A DNA stretch of 64,000 bases from JAGGTJ01 sp964457545 (GTDB taxonomy: Bacteria; Desulfobacterota; DSM-4660; Desulfatiglandales; Desulfatiglandaceae), in NCBI GenBank assembly GCA_964457545.1, contig CAYWEN010000010.1:218835-282834 (forward strand). The letters are read 5' to 3'. Positions 36,450 to 45,395 of this stretch are shown piece by piece. Position 1 is the stretch's first letter; each line of letters begins with the position of its first letter. Position numbers and translations under genes: made by a program. A model generated the notes under the pieces. The model saw only the letters and a list, made by a program, of their open reading frames with translations, had not been told where the DNA came from and did no database searches.

Positions 36450-39400
36450 ATGAAAAAGATTTCTCGTATCCTTGTTGCCAACAGGGGTGAGATTGCTGTT
36501 CGTATAATAAGGACATGTAAGGACCTGGGGATAGAAACTGTTTTGACCGTATCCGAAGCAGACAGGAACAGTCTGCCTGCAAAAATGGCAGACAAGGTTG
36601 TCTGTATAGGTCCTCCTGTCTCTCGTGACAGCTACTTGAATATGGACATAATTCTTCAGACAGCCCGATCTACAGGTTCGGATGCCATACATCCGGGATA
36701 TGGTTTTCTTGCTGAAAATGCCACATTCGCAGAAAAATGTGAAGAAAATGGAGTTATCTTTATAGGTCCAAGTGCTGAAAATCTCAGGCACGTGGGAGAC
36801 AAACTCAGGGCTCATGATATTGCAGAAGCATGTAATGTGCCTACAATACCTGCTTCTAAAGAGGTAAGAGATATCAACGAAGCAGAAGATGCAATCCGCA
36901 AAATGGGAACCCCTGTACTTTTGAAGGGGGTTTTTTGTGGAGGAGGAAAAAGCATAAAAATTGTCAGTCAGATAGATGAATTGAAGACTGTATTTGATGC
37001 AGCATCTTCCGAGGCACGAACAGGTTTTGGGGACAACACCCTGTATGTTGAACGTTATTTTCCTAACATACGCCATATCGAGGTACAGATACTGGCTGAT
37101 CATTCTGGCAATGTAATACATCTCGGTGAACGTGACTGTTCCCTGCAACGGCACTATCAAAAGGTCATAGAGGAGGCCCCTGCATACTCCATATCCAGGT
37201 CCATGAAAAAAGATATTGCAGATGCCGCCATAGCTATTGTCCACAAAATAAATTACAGAAATGCAGGAACCGTTGAATTCATAGTTGATCAGGATGAAGA
37301 CCGTTTTTACTTTCTTGAGGTTAATGCCCGTGTTCAGGTAGAACATCCTGTGACCGAAATGATAACAGGGGTGGATATTGTCAGGGAGCAGATCAGCATT
37401 GCATCCGGCAACCCCCTGAGCATGGATCAGGCCGCAGTAAATTTCAGCGGACATGCCATTGAATGCAGAATAAATGCAGAGAGTCCTGAAAACGGATTTG
37501 CTCCTTCCATAGGGGTAATTACAGAATGTTCTTTCCCTGATTCTCCTGACATAAGGGTAGATACACACTGTTACAAGGGTTACAAGGTGCCTCCTTACTA
37601 CGATTCACTACTTGCCAAGGTCATAAGCTTTGCCCCTGACAGGAAAGCTGCTATTGACCGTACAAGATATGCCCTTGATAATTTTGTTATAGAAGGCGTC
37701 AATACCACAACATCATTTCTCAGATACATAACAGATCAGAAAGAATACATAGAGGGCAAGGTAAATACCCGCTGGCTGGAGGATAAAATACCTTCCTACA
37801 TACGCCATGTGGAATCAATACGCCGGACAAGGACAAAGCTTCCCACATGTTTTGATACCATGAAGCCTTTTGGCAACCCCCTTACTGTTGCCGCAAAAAA
37901 GAACACCTCGAAAAATGCGGAAAAGATCAGGGAGGTGGAAAAGTCTATAGATGAGGCAGTCAACAAGGTTAAACAGGCCGGTATTCCGGAAAAAATCCTG
38001 AACGAAAAAAGAGGTGAATGGACTGTCTACCAAAGACTTGACTATCTTCTTGATCCTGGCACATGGTGTCCCTTGCATACCCTGTTTGATCCTATGGATG
38101 AGGATTCAGGGACAACCGGAGTGGTGGACGGCCTTGGCAGAATTAACGGTAAATGGGTAGTTGTGATAGGGTTTGATAACAAGGTGCTTGCAGGTGCATG
38201 GCTACCCGGCCAGGCAGAAAATATCTTGAGGGTTACAGACATATCCAAGCGTCTTCATATTCCGCTTGTATGGCTTGTAAACTGCAGCGGAGTTAAACTT
38301 ACGGAGCAGGAAAAGGTCTATGCAAACAGGAGAGGAAGCGGTACTACCTTTTTCAGACATGCCGAACTTGAAAAACTGGGCATACCCATACTTGCTGCAA
38401 TATGGGGGACAAATCCGGCAGGAGGAGGCTATCAGGGGATCAGTCCAACCATACTTCTTGCACACAAAAACTGTAACATAGCAGTTGGAGGGGCTGGGAT
38501 AGTCAGCGGCATGAGTCCCAAGGGTTCTTTTGACAAAAATTTTGCAGAAACGATTATCGATGCTACAAAAAAGTTCAGACAGGCGCCTCCCGGCAGGGTA
38601 GAAACCCATTACGATGACACGGGTTTTTTCCGGGAGGTCTATGATACAGAAAAAGACCTTCTGGATGCACTCAAACATTATGTTGACTGTCTGCCTGCCT
38701 ACAATCCCGACTTTTTCAGGCTTGCGCCGCCAAAGGAGCCAAGATTTCCCATCAGCGATCTGTACCACATAATCTCATTTAACCAGAAGATCTCATACTC
38801 TTTTGATGAGGTGTTGGCCAGGCTGGTGGATAACAGCGTTCATATGGAATACAGGGCTGACTATGGCCCTGAGGTCTATACAGGTCTTGTAAGAATTAAC
38901 GGGTATGTTGTTGGTATTGTTGGCAACAGATTAGGGTTTCTGCCTGAGGATTATCCTGAATATGCTGATTACAGAGGCATAGGAGGAAAGCTGTACAGGC
39001 AGGGCCTTATAAAGATGAACGAGTTTGTAACTGCATGTGCAAGAGACAGGATTCCAATGGTATGGTTTCAGGACACTACCGGAATAGATGTGGGTGATGA
39101 TGCAGAAAAGGCAGAGCTCCTTGCCCTTGGACAGTCTCTTATATATTCGATTGAGCAGAGTGATCTTCCCATGATATGTATATGTCTGAGAAAAGGGACA
39201 GCTGCTGCTCACTATATTATGGGAGGTCCGCAGGCAAACAACAACAATGCCTTTACCCTTGGAATTGCCACAACGGAAATATATGTAATGCATGGAGAGA
39301 CTGCTGCTGTTGCCACATATGCAAGAAGGCTGGTCAAGGTAAAGGATCAGGGAGGCGATCTGGATCCCGTTATAGAAAGCATGAACAAGCTCGCCAGGGA

Positions 39401-39575
39401 ATATTATGAAAAGTCAAGGCCGGCATATTGCGCCAAAACAGGGTTTGTAGATGAGGTTGTAAAACTGAAGGACCTCAGAAACTATCTTGTAGCATTTGCA
39501 ACTACCGTAAACCAGAATCCCAAGTCATTCTGCATGTTTCACCACATGGTATTGCCAAGGTCTATAAACGGATAG
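36450..39575 (+). CDS. Fused biotin carboxylase - GcdA-like carboxyltransferase
   Basis: A 1041-residue fusion. Residues 1-455 are biotin carboxylase: ILVANRGEIAVRIIR, HPGYGFLAENA, RHIEVQILAD, QRHYQKVIEEAP, FLEVNARVQVEHPVTEM. The ATP lid loop reads LKGVFCGGGKSIKIV rather than the common KAxxGGGGRGM, so it is diverged there. Residues about 475-1041 are a two-crotonase-fold carboxyltransferase close to glutaconyl-CoA decarboxylase alpha (AELEKLGIPILAAIWGTNPA, AVGGAGIVSGMSPKG, WFQDTTGIDVGD). With BCCP upstream it would form a complete ATP-dependent acyl-CoA carboxylase. No sodium-pump beta subunit is present. Substrate unknown: acetyl-, propionyl-, crotonyl- or glutaconyl-CoA are options. Confidence 0.88.
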   Translation: MKKISRILVANRGEIAVRIIRTCKDLGIETVLTVSEADRNSLPAKMADKVVCIGPPVSRDSYLNMDIILQTARSTGSDAIHPGYGFLAENATFAEKCEENGVIFIGPSAENLRHVGDKLRAHDIAEACNVPTIPASKEVRDINEAEDAIRKMGTPVLLKGVFCGGGKSIKIVSQIDELKTVFDAASSEARTGFGDNTLYVERYFPNIRHIEVQILADHSGNVIHLGERDCSLQRHYQKVIEEAPAYSISRSMKKDIADAAIAIVHKINYRNAGTVEFIVDQDEDRFYFLEVNARVQVEHPVTEMITGVDIVREQISIASGNPLSMDQAAVNFSGHAIECRINAESPENGFAPSIGVITECSFPDSPDIRVDTHCYKGYKVPPYYDSLLAKVISFAPDRKAAIDRTRYALDNFVIEGVNTTTSFLRYITDQKEYIEGKVNTRWLEDKIPSYIRHVESIRRTRTKLPTCFDTMKPFGNPLTVAAKKNTSKNAEKIREVEKSIDEAVNKVKQAGIPEKILNEKRGEWTVYQRLDYLLDPGTWCPLHTLFDPMDEDSGTTGVVDGLGRINGKWVVVIGFDNKVLAGAWLPGQAENILRVTDISKRLHIPLVWLVNCSGVKLTEQEKVYANRRGSGTTFFRHAELEKLGIPILAAIWGTNPAGGGYQGISPTILLAHKNCNIAVGGAGIVSGMSPKGSFDKNFAETIIDATKKFRQAPPGRVETHYDDTGFFREVYDTEKDLLDALKHYVDCLPAYNPDFFRLAPPKEPRFPISDLYHIISFNQKISYSFDEVLARLVDNSVHMEYRADYGPEVYTGLVRINGYVVGIVGNRLGFLPEDYPEYADYRGIGGKLYRQGLIKMNEFVTACARDRIPMVWFQDTTGIDVGDDAEKAELLALGQSLIYSIEQSDLPMICICLRKGTAAAHYIMGGPQANNNNAFTLGIATTEIYVMHGETAAVATYARRLVKVKDQGGDLDPVIESMNKLAREYYEKSRPAYCAKTGFVDEVVKLKDLRNYLVAFATTVNQNPKSFCMFHHMVLPRSING

Positions 39576-39630
39576 CTTTATATCAGTCATGTAATTACAT
39601 TGTATCAAATTCAAATCAGAGGGAACAATA

Positions 39631-40920
39631 ATGAAAGAGGTGGTAATTGTTAGTGGCTCCAGAACCGCAATAGGTAATTTTGGAGGCAGCTTAAAAGATA
39701 TACCGGTAGTAAAACTCGGAGCTGCAGTCATAAAGGATGTGTTAGAACGTGTTGGTCTCAGGCCTGCTTTAAACAGCAAGATAGATATGTCTATTCCTGA
39801 CCACCTTAAAAACAAGAAAATGGCCGAACTTGAACATAAGGCCTCTGAATGGGATGATTCTCTGACTCCGGTTGTTGTAGATGAAGTAATAATGGGCAAT
39901 GTACTTCAGGCAGGGCAGGGTCAGAACCCTGCCCGACAGGCCCTGATACATGCCGGCCTGGCAATAGAAACTCCTGCCCTGGCCATAAACAAGGTCTGCG
40001 GTTCTGCTCTGAGAGCCATTGCATTGGGCGCCACCTCGATTCGTGCAGGGCAGAATGAGATTGTGATTGCCGGGGGGCAGGAAAACATGAGCAGGGTTCC
40101 TCTTGCGCTCCCCAATGCCCGCTGGGGATACAAGATGGAGATCACAGGAAAGGGCGAGGTCTGCGACCTTATGGTATTTGATGGCCTTTATGAAATATTC
40201 TATGGGTACCACATGGGGGTGACAGCCGAAAACATTGCATCAATTTACGGGATAACCAGAAAAGAGCAGGATGAGCTCAGTGTCCTGAGTCACGCCCGTG
40301 CCATGGCTGCAATACGGGCAGGTGTTTTCAAAGAAGAGATTGTGCCTTTAAAGATTGATAATGGCAAGGGTAAAACAGTAATCTTTGATACGGATGAACG
40401 ACCAAGGGATACTTCCCTCGAAAAAATGGCAAGGCTCAAGCCTGCGTTTAAAGAGAAAGGAACAGTTACTGCGGGCAATTCTTCAGGTGTAAATGATGCA
40501 GCCTCAGCGGTCCTTTTGATGAGTGCTGACAAGGCAAAGGAATTGGGGCTTGAACCGATAGTCAGGATAAAGACCTTTGCCTCTGTAGGGGTTGAACCTG
40601 CATTGATGGGCCTTGGGCCTGTACCTGCTGTAATGAAGGTATTGAAAGATGCAAATATGACGCTTGATGACATAGATATGATAGAGCTGAACGAGGCATT
40701 TGCGGCTCAGGCCATTGCATGCATGCGTCAGTTGGGTATAGAAAACGACAGGCCAAACGAACTCGGAAGCGGAATTTCCCTTGGCCATCCTATAGGTTGT
40801 ACAGGTTCAAGACAGGTGGTAACCGGAATGAATCAGATGAGACGCAAGGGATATAATACGGGGCTTTTTACACTTTGTGTTGGCGGTGGTATGGGTATGG
40901 CCATGATAGTTGAAAGATAG
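39631..40920 (+). CDS. Acetyl-CoA C-acyltransferase (thiolase)
   Basis: A 429-residue thiolase condensing or cleaving acyl-CoA. The nucleophilic cysteine is C123 in NKVCGSALRAIA; the second site is CVGGGMGMAM, with ELNEAFAAQA and GHPIGCTGSR between. Compared with standard thiolases of about 390 residues it has an insert of roughly 33 residues at 48-80 (PALNSKIDMSIPDHLKNKKM and onward) before the DEVIMGNVLQAG segment. It starts 55 bp after the carboxylase gene and is followed by a terminator, so BCCP, carboxylase and thiolase look like one transcription unit. Confidence 0.93.
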   Translation: MKEVVIVSGSRTAIGNFGGSLKDIPVVKLGAAVIKDVLERVGLRPALNSKIDMSIPDHLKNKKMAELEHKASEWDDSLTPVVVDEVIMGNVLQAGQGQNPARQALIHAGLAIETPALAINKVCGSALRAIALGATSIRAGQNEIVIAGGQENMSRVPLALPNARWGYKMEITGKGEVCDLMVFDGLYEIFYGYHMGVTAENIASIYGITRKEQDELSVLSHARAMAAIRAGVFKEEIVPLKIDNGKGKTVIFDTDERPRDTSLEKMARLKPAFKEKGTVTAGNSSGVNDAASAVLLMSADKAKELGLEPIVRIKTFASVGVEPALMGLGPVPAVMKVLKDANMTLDDIDMIELNEAFAAQAIACMRQLGIENDRPNELGSGISLGHPIGCTGSRQVVTGMNQMRRKGYNTGLFTLCVGGGMGMAMIVER

Positions 40921-40970
40921 GCTGATTATATTTAACGCCTGTGCATATCCACACATTAATGCATGCTTGA

Positions 40971-41019
40971 AGCCGTACCTCAGGAGGATTCTTTCGCAAA
41001 AAAGGCTACGGCTTTTTTT
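40971..41019 (+). terminator. Rho-independent terminator after thiolase
   Basis: AGCCGTA (40971-40977) pairs with TACGGCT (41007-41013), extended by CCT/AGG across a bulge, and is followed by a run of T. The loop contains CAGGAGGATTCTTTCGC, which resembles one end of the dispersed palindromic repeat core. It ends the carboxylase-thiolase unit. Confidence 0.75.
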
Positions 41020-41040
41020 GTTTTTCAGCTTTCAGCGCAG

Positions 41041-41101
41041 GTCGGCGGTTTTCTGCCTGCAGTCTTTTGCGGCCAATACCATTACTGTTGAGATCCTGCT
41101 G
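41041..41101 (-). pseudogene. IS3-family OrfA fossil
   Basis: By hand alignment 47 of 61 bases match 63847-63907, inside the IS3-type OrfA fragment at the right edge. Translated in the equivalent minus-strand frame it gives QQDLNSNGIGRKRLQAENRR against QQDLSDNGITRKDLEAENRR. It has a stop just upstream and no transposase neighbours, so it is a short decayed relic between thiolase and the Lon-like gene. The rest of this 266-bp gap shows only the terminator. Confidence 0.7.
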
Positions 41102-41186
41102 TCTTCAGGAGAACATCTGCATGGTTTTTTCTGGATCTTTCAGTGTATCCTAAACGGTTTTTCTTGTTTATCAGTGGAGATAATCT

Positions 41187-43616
41187 ATGTCTGAAAAAAT
41201 TCATGAGCTTTCAACAGACAAGCTTCGTCTGAATATAGATCCCAATAAATTGGAGTTTGAACATACCGGCACTCTTGAACCGCCTGAAAAAAAGGTGCTT
41301 GGACAGGAGAGGGCCGGTGATGCCATAACATTTGGCATTGGCATGAAAAAAGATAATTACCACATATTTATTGCTGGTCCGAAGAATGCAGGCTTGACGT
41401 ACATTGCAAAGACATATCTCGAAGAAAAGGCAAGGAAGGAACCAACTCCTCCAGACTGGTGTTATGTTTACAACTTCAAAAACCCTGATGAGCCTATGTG
41501 TTTAAAGATGTCTCCCTGCAAGGGTAAAAGCCTGAAAAAGGATATGAAGGAACTTATAGGGACACTTGAAACCAATGTGCCAGCAACGTTTGACAGTGAT
41601 GACTATAACACAAAGGATGCTGAAATAAGAAGGGCATTTGAACAGAAACGTGACAAGATCATTGAGGAATTGTCTCTTCTGGCCAAAAAGGAGAATTTTA
41701 TTCTCCAGGTATCCCAGGTGGGAATGATTATTATCCCCGCCAATGAGGCCGGTCAGCCCATTACACAGGAGGACCTCTCAAAACTCGACGAAGAAGAAAA
41801 GGAGAGGCTGAAAGAAAAAAGCATTGAATTGCATGCAAAGATGAAGGAATCCGTAAAAAAAATCAGGGAAGCAGAAAGAAAACTGAAAGAACAAAGGGCA
41901 GACCTAAAGAAGAAGGTGGCCATGTTTATTGTTCCTCAGCACATGGAGATTTATTTTGACAAGTACAAAGAAGAGCCAGAGGTTATTAACTATCTGAATA
42001 TGGTACAGGAGGACATCGTAGAGAACATAGATGAGTTTATAAAACCGGCCGAACCACAACATGCACCTCCTTTTCCTGTAATGCCAAAGGAATCTGTGCG
42101 CAAAAAATACGAGATAAATGTTCTGGTAGACAATTCAGAGACAAACGGTGCTCCGGTTGTTGTTGAATCCAATCCCATCTATCCTGCACTGTTTGGCGCC
42201 ATAGAAAGACAGGCGTTATTTGGCGCCCTGTTTACAGATTTTACCATGATTAAACCAGGAGTGCTCCATAAGGCTAATGGCGGTTATCTTGTTATAAAGG
42301 CTCTGGATTTGTTAAAATGGTATCTGTCATGGGAGGCCCTTAAACGTGCGCTCAGAAACAAGGAAATCCGCATAGAAGATCTGGGCGAGCTGTATGGAAT
42401 TATCTCTACAAAAACCATAAGGCCAAAACCGATACCTCTTGACATCAAGATTGTGCTTACCGGTGATCCGTATCTGTTTGAAATGTTGTACCTGTATGAT
42501 GACCGTTTTAAAAAACTGTTCAAGGTAAAAGCACACATGGATGACAGTATGGATATGCAGGAAGAGACCTTCATGCAATTTGCCAGGATGATAGGGAATT
42601 TTTGCACAGAACAAAAATTACGTCATCTTACCAACACAGGTGTTGCCCGCATCATTGAATACAGTGTAGAGTGTACTGAGGACTGGAACAAGATCAGCCT
42701 TGAATTGGGTAATATAAAAGACCTGTTGCTGGAATCTGACTACTATGCAGATCTTGACGGTGATGAATATATCAAAGACATACACGTAGAAAAGGCCATA
42801 TCCAAACGTATATTCAGGGCAAATCTTGTAGAGGAACGTGTCAAGGAACTTGTAAAAAGAGATATATTCTGGATTGAAACTGAAGGAAAAAAGACCGGGC
42901 AGATTAACGGGCTTTCTATTCTTATGACGGGTGATCATGAATTCGGCAAACCCGGCCGTATTACTGCAACCGTATCTGTAGGCAGGGAGGGGATAATAAC
43001 AATAGAGCGTGAATCCAAGATGAGCGGAAAGATTCATACCAAAGGTGTTATGATACTGTCCAGTTTTCTAAAGGAAAAGTTTGCCCATAACAAGCCTCTT
43101 TCCCTTACTGCAACTATATGTTTTGAACAAAGCTATGGGCTGATAGATGGCGACAGCGCATCAAGCGCCGAACTCTTTGTTCTTCTGAGTGCTATCGGAG
43201 ATATTCCAATATACCAAGGCATTGCTGTAACCGGTTCTGTCAGTCAAAAGGGAGAGATTCAACCGGTAGGAGGGGTTACCAAGAAGATTGAAGGCTTTTT
43301 TGATATATGCCAGCACAAGGGTCTTGATGGAAAACAGGGAGTAATCATACCATCCAGAAACGTTGAAAATCTGATGCTCAAACATGAAGTCATAGAAAGT
43401 GTTAGGAATGGAAAGTTTCATATCTGGCCCATTTCCAGAATTGATGATGGAATAGAAATCCTTACCGGAATGAAGGCAGGAACAATGACGGAAGATGGAA
43501 CCTATTCTGAAGATACTGTGTTTGGAAAGGTAGACAGACGTCTGACAGAGCTGGCCCAGGTCATAAAAAGATTCGGAAAGGAAGAAGAGGAGAGGGAAAA
43601 ACACAAGGATCAATAA
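41187..43616 (+). CDS. Lon-like protease with degenerate ATPase motifs
   Basis: An 809-residue protein of the COG1067 Lon-like (S16) group. The C-terminal protease domain is intact: catalytic Ser at about 657 in DGDSASSAE and Lys in GGVTKKIEGFF. The AAA-like part is diverged: where relatives have a GPPGTGRT-type P-loop this has GPKNAGLT, and the Walker B-like segment reads GGYLVIKALDLL without the acidic residue. A long charged coiled-coil (about 205-255) lies between. It may therefore be a weak or ATP-independent protease, like the LonC type. ATG 41187 follows GTGGAG. DUF151 follows 18 bp later. Confidence 0.88.
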   Translation: MSEKIHELSTDKLRLNIDPNKLEFEHTGTLEPPEKKVLGQERAGDAITFGIGMKKDNYHIFIAGPKNAGLTYIAKTYLEEKARKEPTPPDWCYVYNFKNPDEPMCLKMSPCKGKSLKKDMKELIGTLETNVPATFDSDDYNTKDAEIRRAFEQKRDKIIEELSLLAKKENFILQVSQVGMIIIPANEAGQPITQEDLSKLDEEEKERLKEKSIELHAKMKESVKKIREAERKLKEQRADLKKKVAMFIVPQHMEIYFDKYKEEPEVINYLNMVQEDIVENIDEFIKPAEPQHAPPFPVMPKESVRKKYEINVLVDNSETNGAPVVVESNPIYPALFGAIERQALFGALFTDFTMIKPGVLHKANGGYLVIKALDLLKWYLSWEALKRALRNKEIRIEDLGELYGIISTKTIRPKPIPLDIKIVLTGDPYLFEMLYLYDDRFKKLFKVKAHMDDSMDMQEETFMQFARMIGNFCTEQKLRHLTNTGVARIIEYSVECTEDWNKISLELGNIKDLLLESDYYADLDGDEYIKDIHVEKAISKRIFRANLVEERVKELVKRDIFWIETEGKKTGQINGLSILMTGDHEFGKPGRITATVSVGREGIITIERESKMSGKIHTKGVMILSSFLKEKFAHNKPLSLTATICFEQSYGLIDGDSASSAELFVLLSAIGDIPIYQGIAVTGSVSQKGEIQPVGGVTKKIEGFFDICQHKGLDGKQGVIIPSRNVENLMLKHEVIESVRNGKFHIWPISRIDDGIEILTGMKAGTMTEDGTYSEDTVFGKVDRRLTELAQVIKRFGKEEEEREKHKDQ

Positions 43617-43634
43617 AATAATGGGAGACTGTTT

Positions 43635-44096
43635 ATGACCTCGAAAGAAAACGAGATGGTTTCTGTATCAGAGATAGATCTGGAAACTGATCCCAACAAA
43701 GGGAACATGGTCATATTAAGGGAAAATGCGGAGTCAGATTACTATTTGTTGATGTTTGTTGGAGATGCAGATTTTGCCGCTATTGCCAAAGAAAAAAAAC
43801 TGATCAGACCTAATCGTCCTTTGACCCATGATCTGTATCTTAAAATTCTGGAATTCGTGGACCTGGACTTTTTGCGTGTAGAAATAAACGATATGCGTAA
43901 CGAGACATTTTATGCAACGGTGTTTTTCACCTTGATGGGAGAGGAACATGGCGTAGACAGCAGGCCGAGTGATGCCATAGTCATTGCCATGAACAAAAAA
44001 ATACCCATTCTTGTCCGAAAGAACCTGTTCCGTCGCAAATTAACCCATAAGGAAATGCAGGAATATGAAAAGGTTGTCAAAAGTGTAAGATTCTGA
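43635..44096 (+). CDS. Bifunctional nuclease family protein (DUF151)
   Basis: A 153-residue DUF151 protein. Family marks are VEINDMRNETFYATVFF and VDSRPSDAIVIAMNKKIPILV. Some plant and bacterial relatives are reported to cut DNA and RNA, but the role in this lineage is unknown. ATG 43635 follows GGGAG by seven bases and lies 18 bp after the Lon-like gene, so they are probably coexpressed. Confidence 0.87.
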   Translation: MTSKENEMVSVSEIDLETDPNKGNMVILRENAESDYYLLMFVGDADFAAIAKEKKLIRPNRPLTHDLYLKILEFVDLDFLRVEINDMRNETFYATVFFTLMGEEHGVDSRPSDAIVIAMNKKIPILVRKNLFRRKLTHKEMQEYEKVVKSVRF

Positions 44097-44132
44097 TCTG
44101 AATCACATAATCCTTGCAAACCTGTTTTTATT

Positions 44133-44924
44133 ATGGATATATGTTATAAGGGTATGGGCATAAGCATAGTATCACCCCTCAAAACCAGGATAGACCCTTG
44201 TATTGCTCCTGATGCCGTAATGGTGATGATTCCCTTTGCCCTTAGAAAAATGATTGCCATAGCCAGGGCAAAACAGGCATCCTTTAGTGATGGCGGGATA
44301 TATAATCTTTATTTATCTGATACAGAAAGTCGAGATTTCATCCCTCCTGTTGCCATTGCCGGACCATTTACAGGCGCTCCGGTGGCTGTTATAGGCATGG
44401 AAAAACTTATTGTCATGGGAGCAAAAAGGATATGGGTTTTTGGGTGGTGCGGATCTGTTAACCCCGGGTTGAAAACAGGAGATGTGATCATTCCTGATGG
44501 AGCCATATCTGAAGAGGGGACATCTGTTCATTATCCTGTAACTTCTAAACCGGCTCCTGACGCACAGTTAATAAAAAGGCTGGAAGATGCAGTAAATAAA
44601 AGAGGCCTGCGCTTTACAAAGGGAAAGGTATGGACTACAGATGCACCTTATATGGAAACTTCGGAAAAGGTGCTACGTTACATGCAAGAAGGGGTCCTTG
44701 CTGTAGAGATGGAATTGTCAGCACTCATGACTGTTGCTGCCTACCGTTCTGCGAGGATGGCTGCTCTTTTTGTTGTTTCTGACGAGCTTTTTGATATGAG
44801 ATGGAAAAGAGGTTTTTCCTCACCTGCATTAAAAAAGACATCTGTGGAAGCCATGAAAATTTTATATGAAAACATCACAAATCAAATTATGGAGAATAAT
44901 CATGACATTACAGGAAAAAGTTGA
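44133..44924 (+). CDS. Nucleoside phosphorylase (PNP/UDP family)
   Basis: A 263-residue nucleoside phosphorylase-fold protein, probably of the uridine/purine phosphorylase group, splitting a nucleoside with phosphate into base and ribose 1-phosphate. Marks: IAGPFTGAPVAVIGMEKLIVMGAKRIWVFGWCGSV (glycine-rich phosphate region), GDVIIPDGAISEEGTS, AVEMELSALMTVA (ribose-binding Met-Glu) and VVSDELF with the base-contact Asp. The start is uncertain because no strong ribosome binding site precedes ATG 44133. Its 3' end overlaps the Nfu gene by 23 bp. Base specificity is not assigned. Confidence 0.86.
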   Translation: MDICYKGMGISIVSPLKTRIDPCIAPDAVMVMIPFALRKMIAIARAKQASFSDGGIYNLYLSDTESRDFIPPVAIAGPFTGAPVAVIGMEKLIVMGAKRIWVFGWCGSVNPGLKTGDVIIPDGAISEEGTSVHYPVTSKPAPDAQLIKRLEDAVNKRGLRFTKGKVWTTDAPYMETSEKVLRYMQEGVLAVEMELSALMTVAAYRSARMAALFVVSDELFDMRWKRGFSSPALKKTSVEAMKILYENITNQIMENNHDITGKS

Positions 44925-45129
44925 AGAAGTGCTCAAAAAAGTAAGGCCGTCTCTTCAGGCAGATGGCGGTGATGTGGAGCTGGTAGACATAGAAGATGAC
45001 AGTATTGTCAAGGTCCGGCTGAAAGGTGCATGCAGTGGCTGTGCCATGTCCCAGATGACACTCAAGCTGGGAATAGAGAGGATACTCAGGCAGCACGTAC
45101 CTGAAATAAAATCAGTGGAATCTGTGTAA
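44902..45129 (+). CDS. Nfu/NifU C-terminal type iron-sulfur scaffold
   Basis: A 75-residue protein that is just the NifU C-terminal domain. The cluster-binding pair is in GACSGCAMSQMTL and the N-terminus has RPSLQADGGDVELVDI, as in Nfu. It carries iron-sulfur clusters to target proteins. I choose ATG 44902, seven bases after GGAG, over the in-frame ATG 44866, so it overlaps the phosphorylase gene by 23 bp and is translationally linked. A strong terminator follows 47 bp after its stop. Confidence 0.93.
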   Translation: MTLQEKVEEVLKKVRPSLQADGGDVELVDIEDDSIVKVRLKGACSGCAMSQMTLKLGIERILRQHVPEIKSVESV

Positions 45130-45175
45130 GCCACTGCATATCAGGCGGTATTTTTTTACAGGACCTGGTTATATC

Positions 45176-45227
45176 AGACACGGTATTTGAAATGAAACTG
45201 TTCCTGTTTCAAATACCGTGTCTTTTT
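45176..45227 (+). terminator. Strong Rho-independent terminator
   Basis: A perfect 17-bp stem: AGACACGGTATTTGAAA (45176-45192) and TTTCAAATACCGTGTCT (45207-45223), 14-base loop, then T-rich. It ends the Lon-like to Nfu unit. Because the stem is symmetrical it could also act on minus-strand transcripts leaving the bS22-like gene, though the minus-side T-run is poor. Confidence 0.9.
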
Positions 45228-45305
45228 AATATACCCTGCAGCATAATAAAAAAAGCCTGCAAAAACAGATAACCTGCTGTATGTTATCAGCTCGATCTTG
45301 CTTTC

Positions 45306-45395
45306 TTACTTGTTTTTATGACGCATCTTCTTTTTCTGTTTGCGGTGTTTATGTTTTTTTATCTTTTTTCTACGTTTTTTTACAACACTTCCCAT
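45306..45395 (-). CDS. bS22-like / AURKAIP1-COX24 small basic protein
   Basis: A 29-residue, extremely basic protein starting MGSVVKKRRKKIKKHKHRK. This matches the bacterial AURKAIP1/COX24-domain proteins, whose mycobacterial relative is ribosomal protein bS22, at the usual length of about 30. A GGGAGG ribosome binding site lies nine bases before ATG 45395. Binding to the small ribosomal subunit is inferred from the family. It is too short for ordinary gene calling and is often missed. Confidence 0.85.
   Translation of the reverse strand: MGSVVKKRRKKIKKHKHRKQKKKMRHKNK

Noticed and set aside
36363..37568. A 401-codon minus-strand frame inside the biotin carboxylase gene
   Set aside because: It is antisense to a clearly conserved enzyme and its translation is low-complexity and cysteine/tyrosine-rich with no family resemblance.
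36010..40920. A sodium-pumping glutaconyl-CoA decarboxylase operon
   Set aside because: The membrane beta and small delta subunits are absent and a biotin carboxylase is present, so an ATP-dependent carboxylase fits better.
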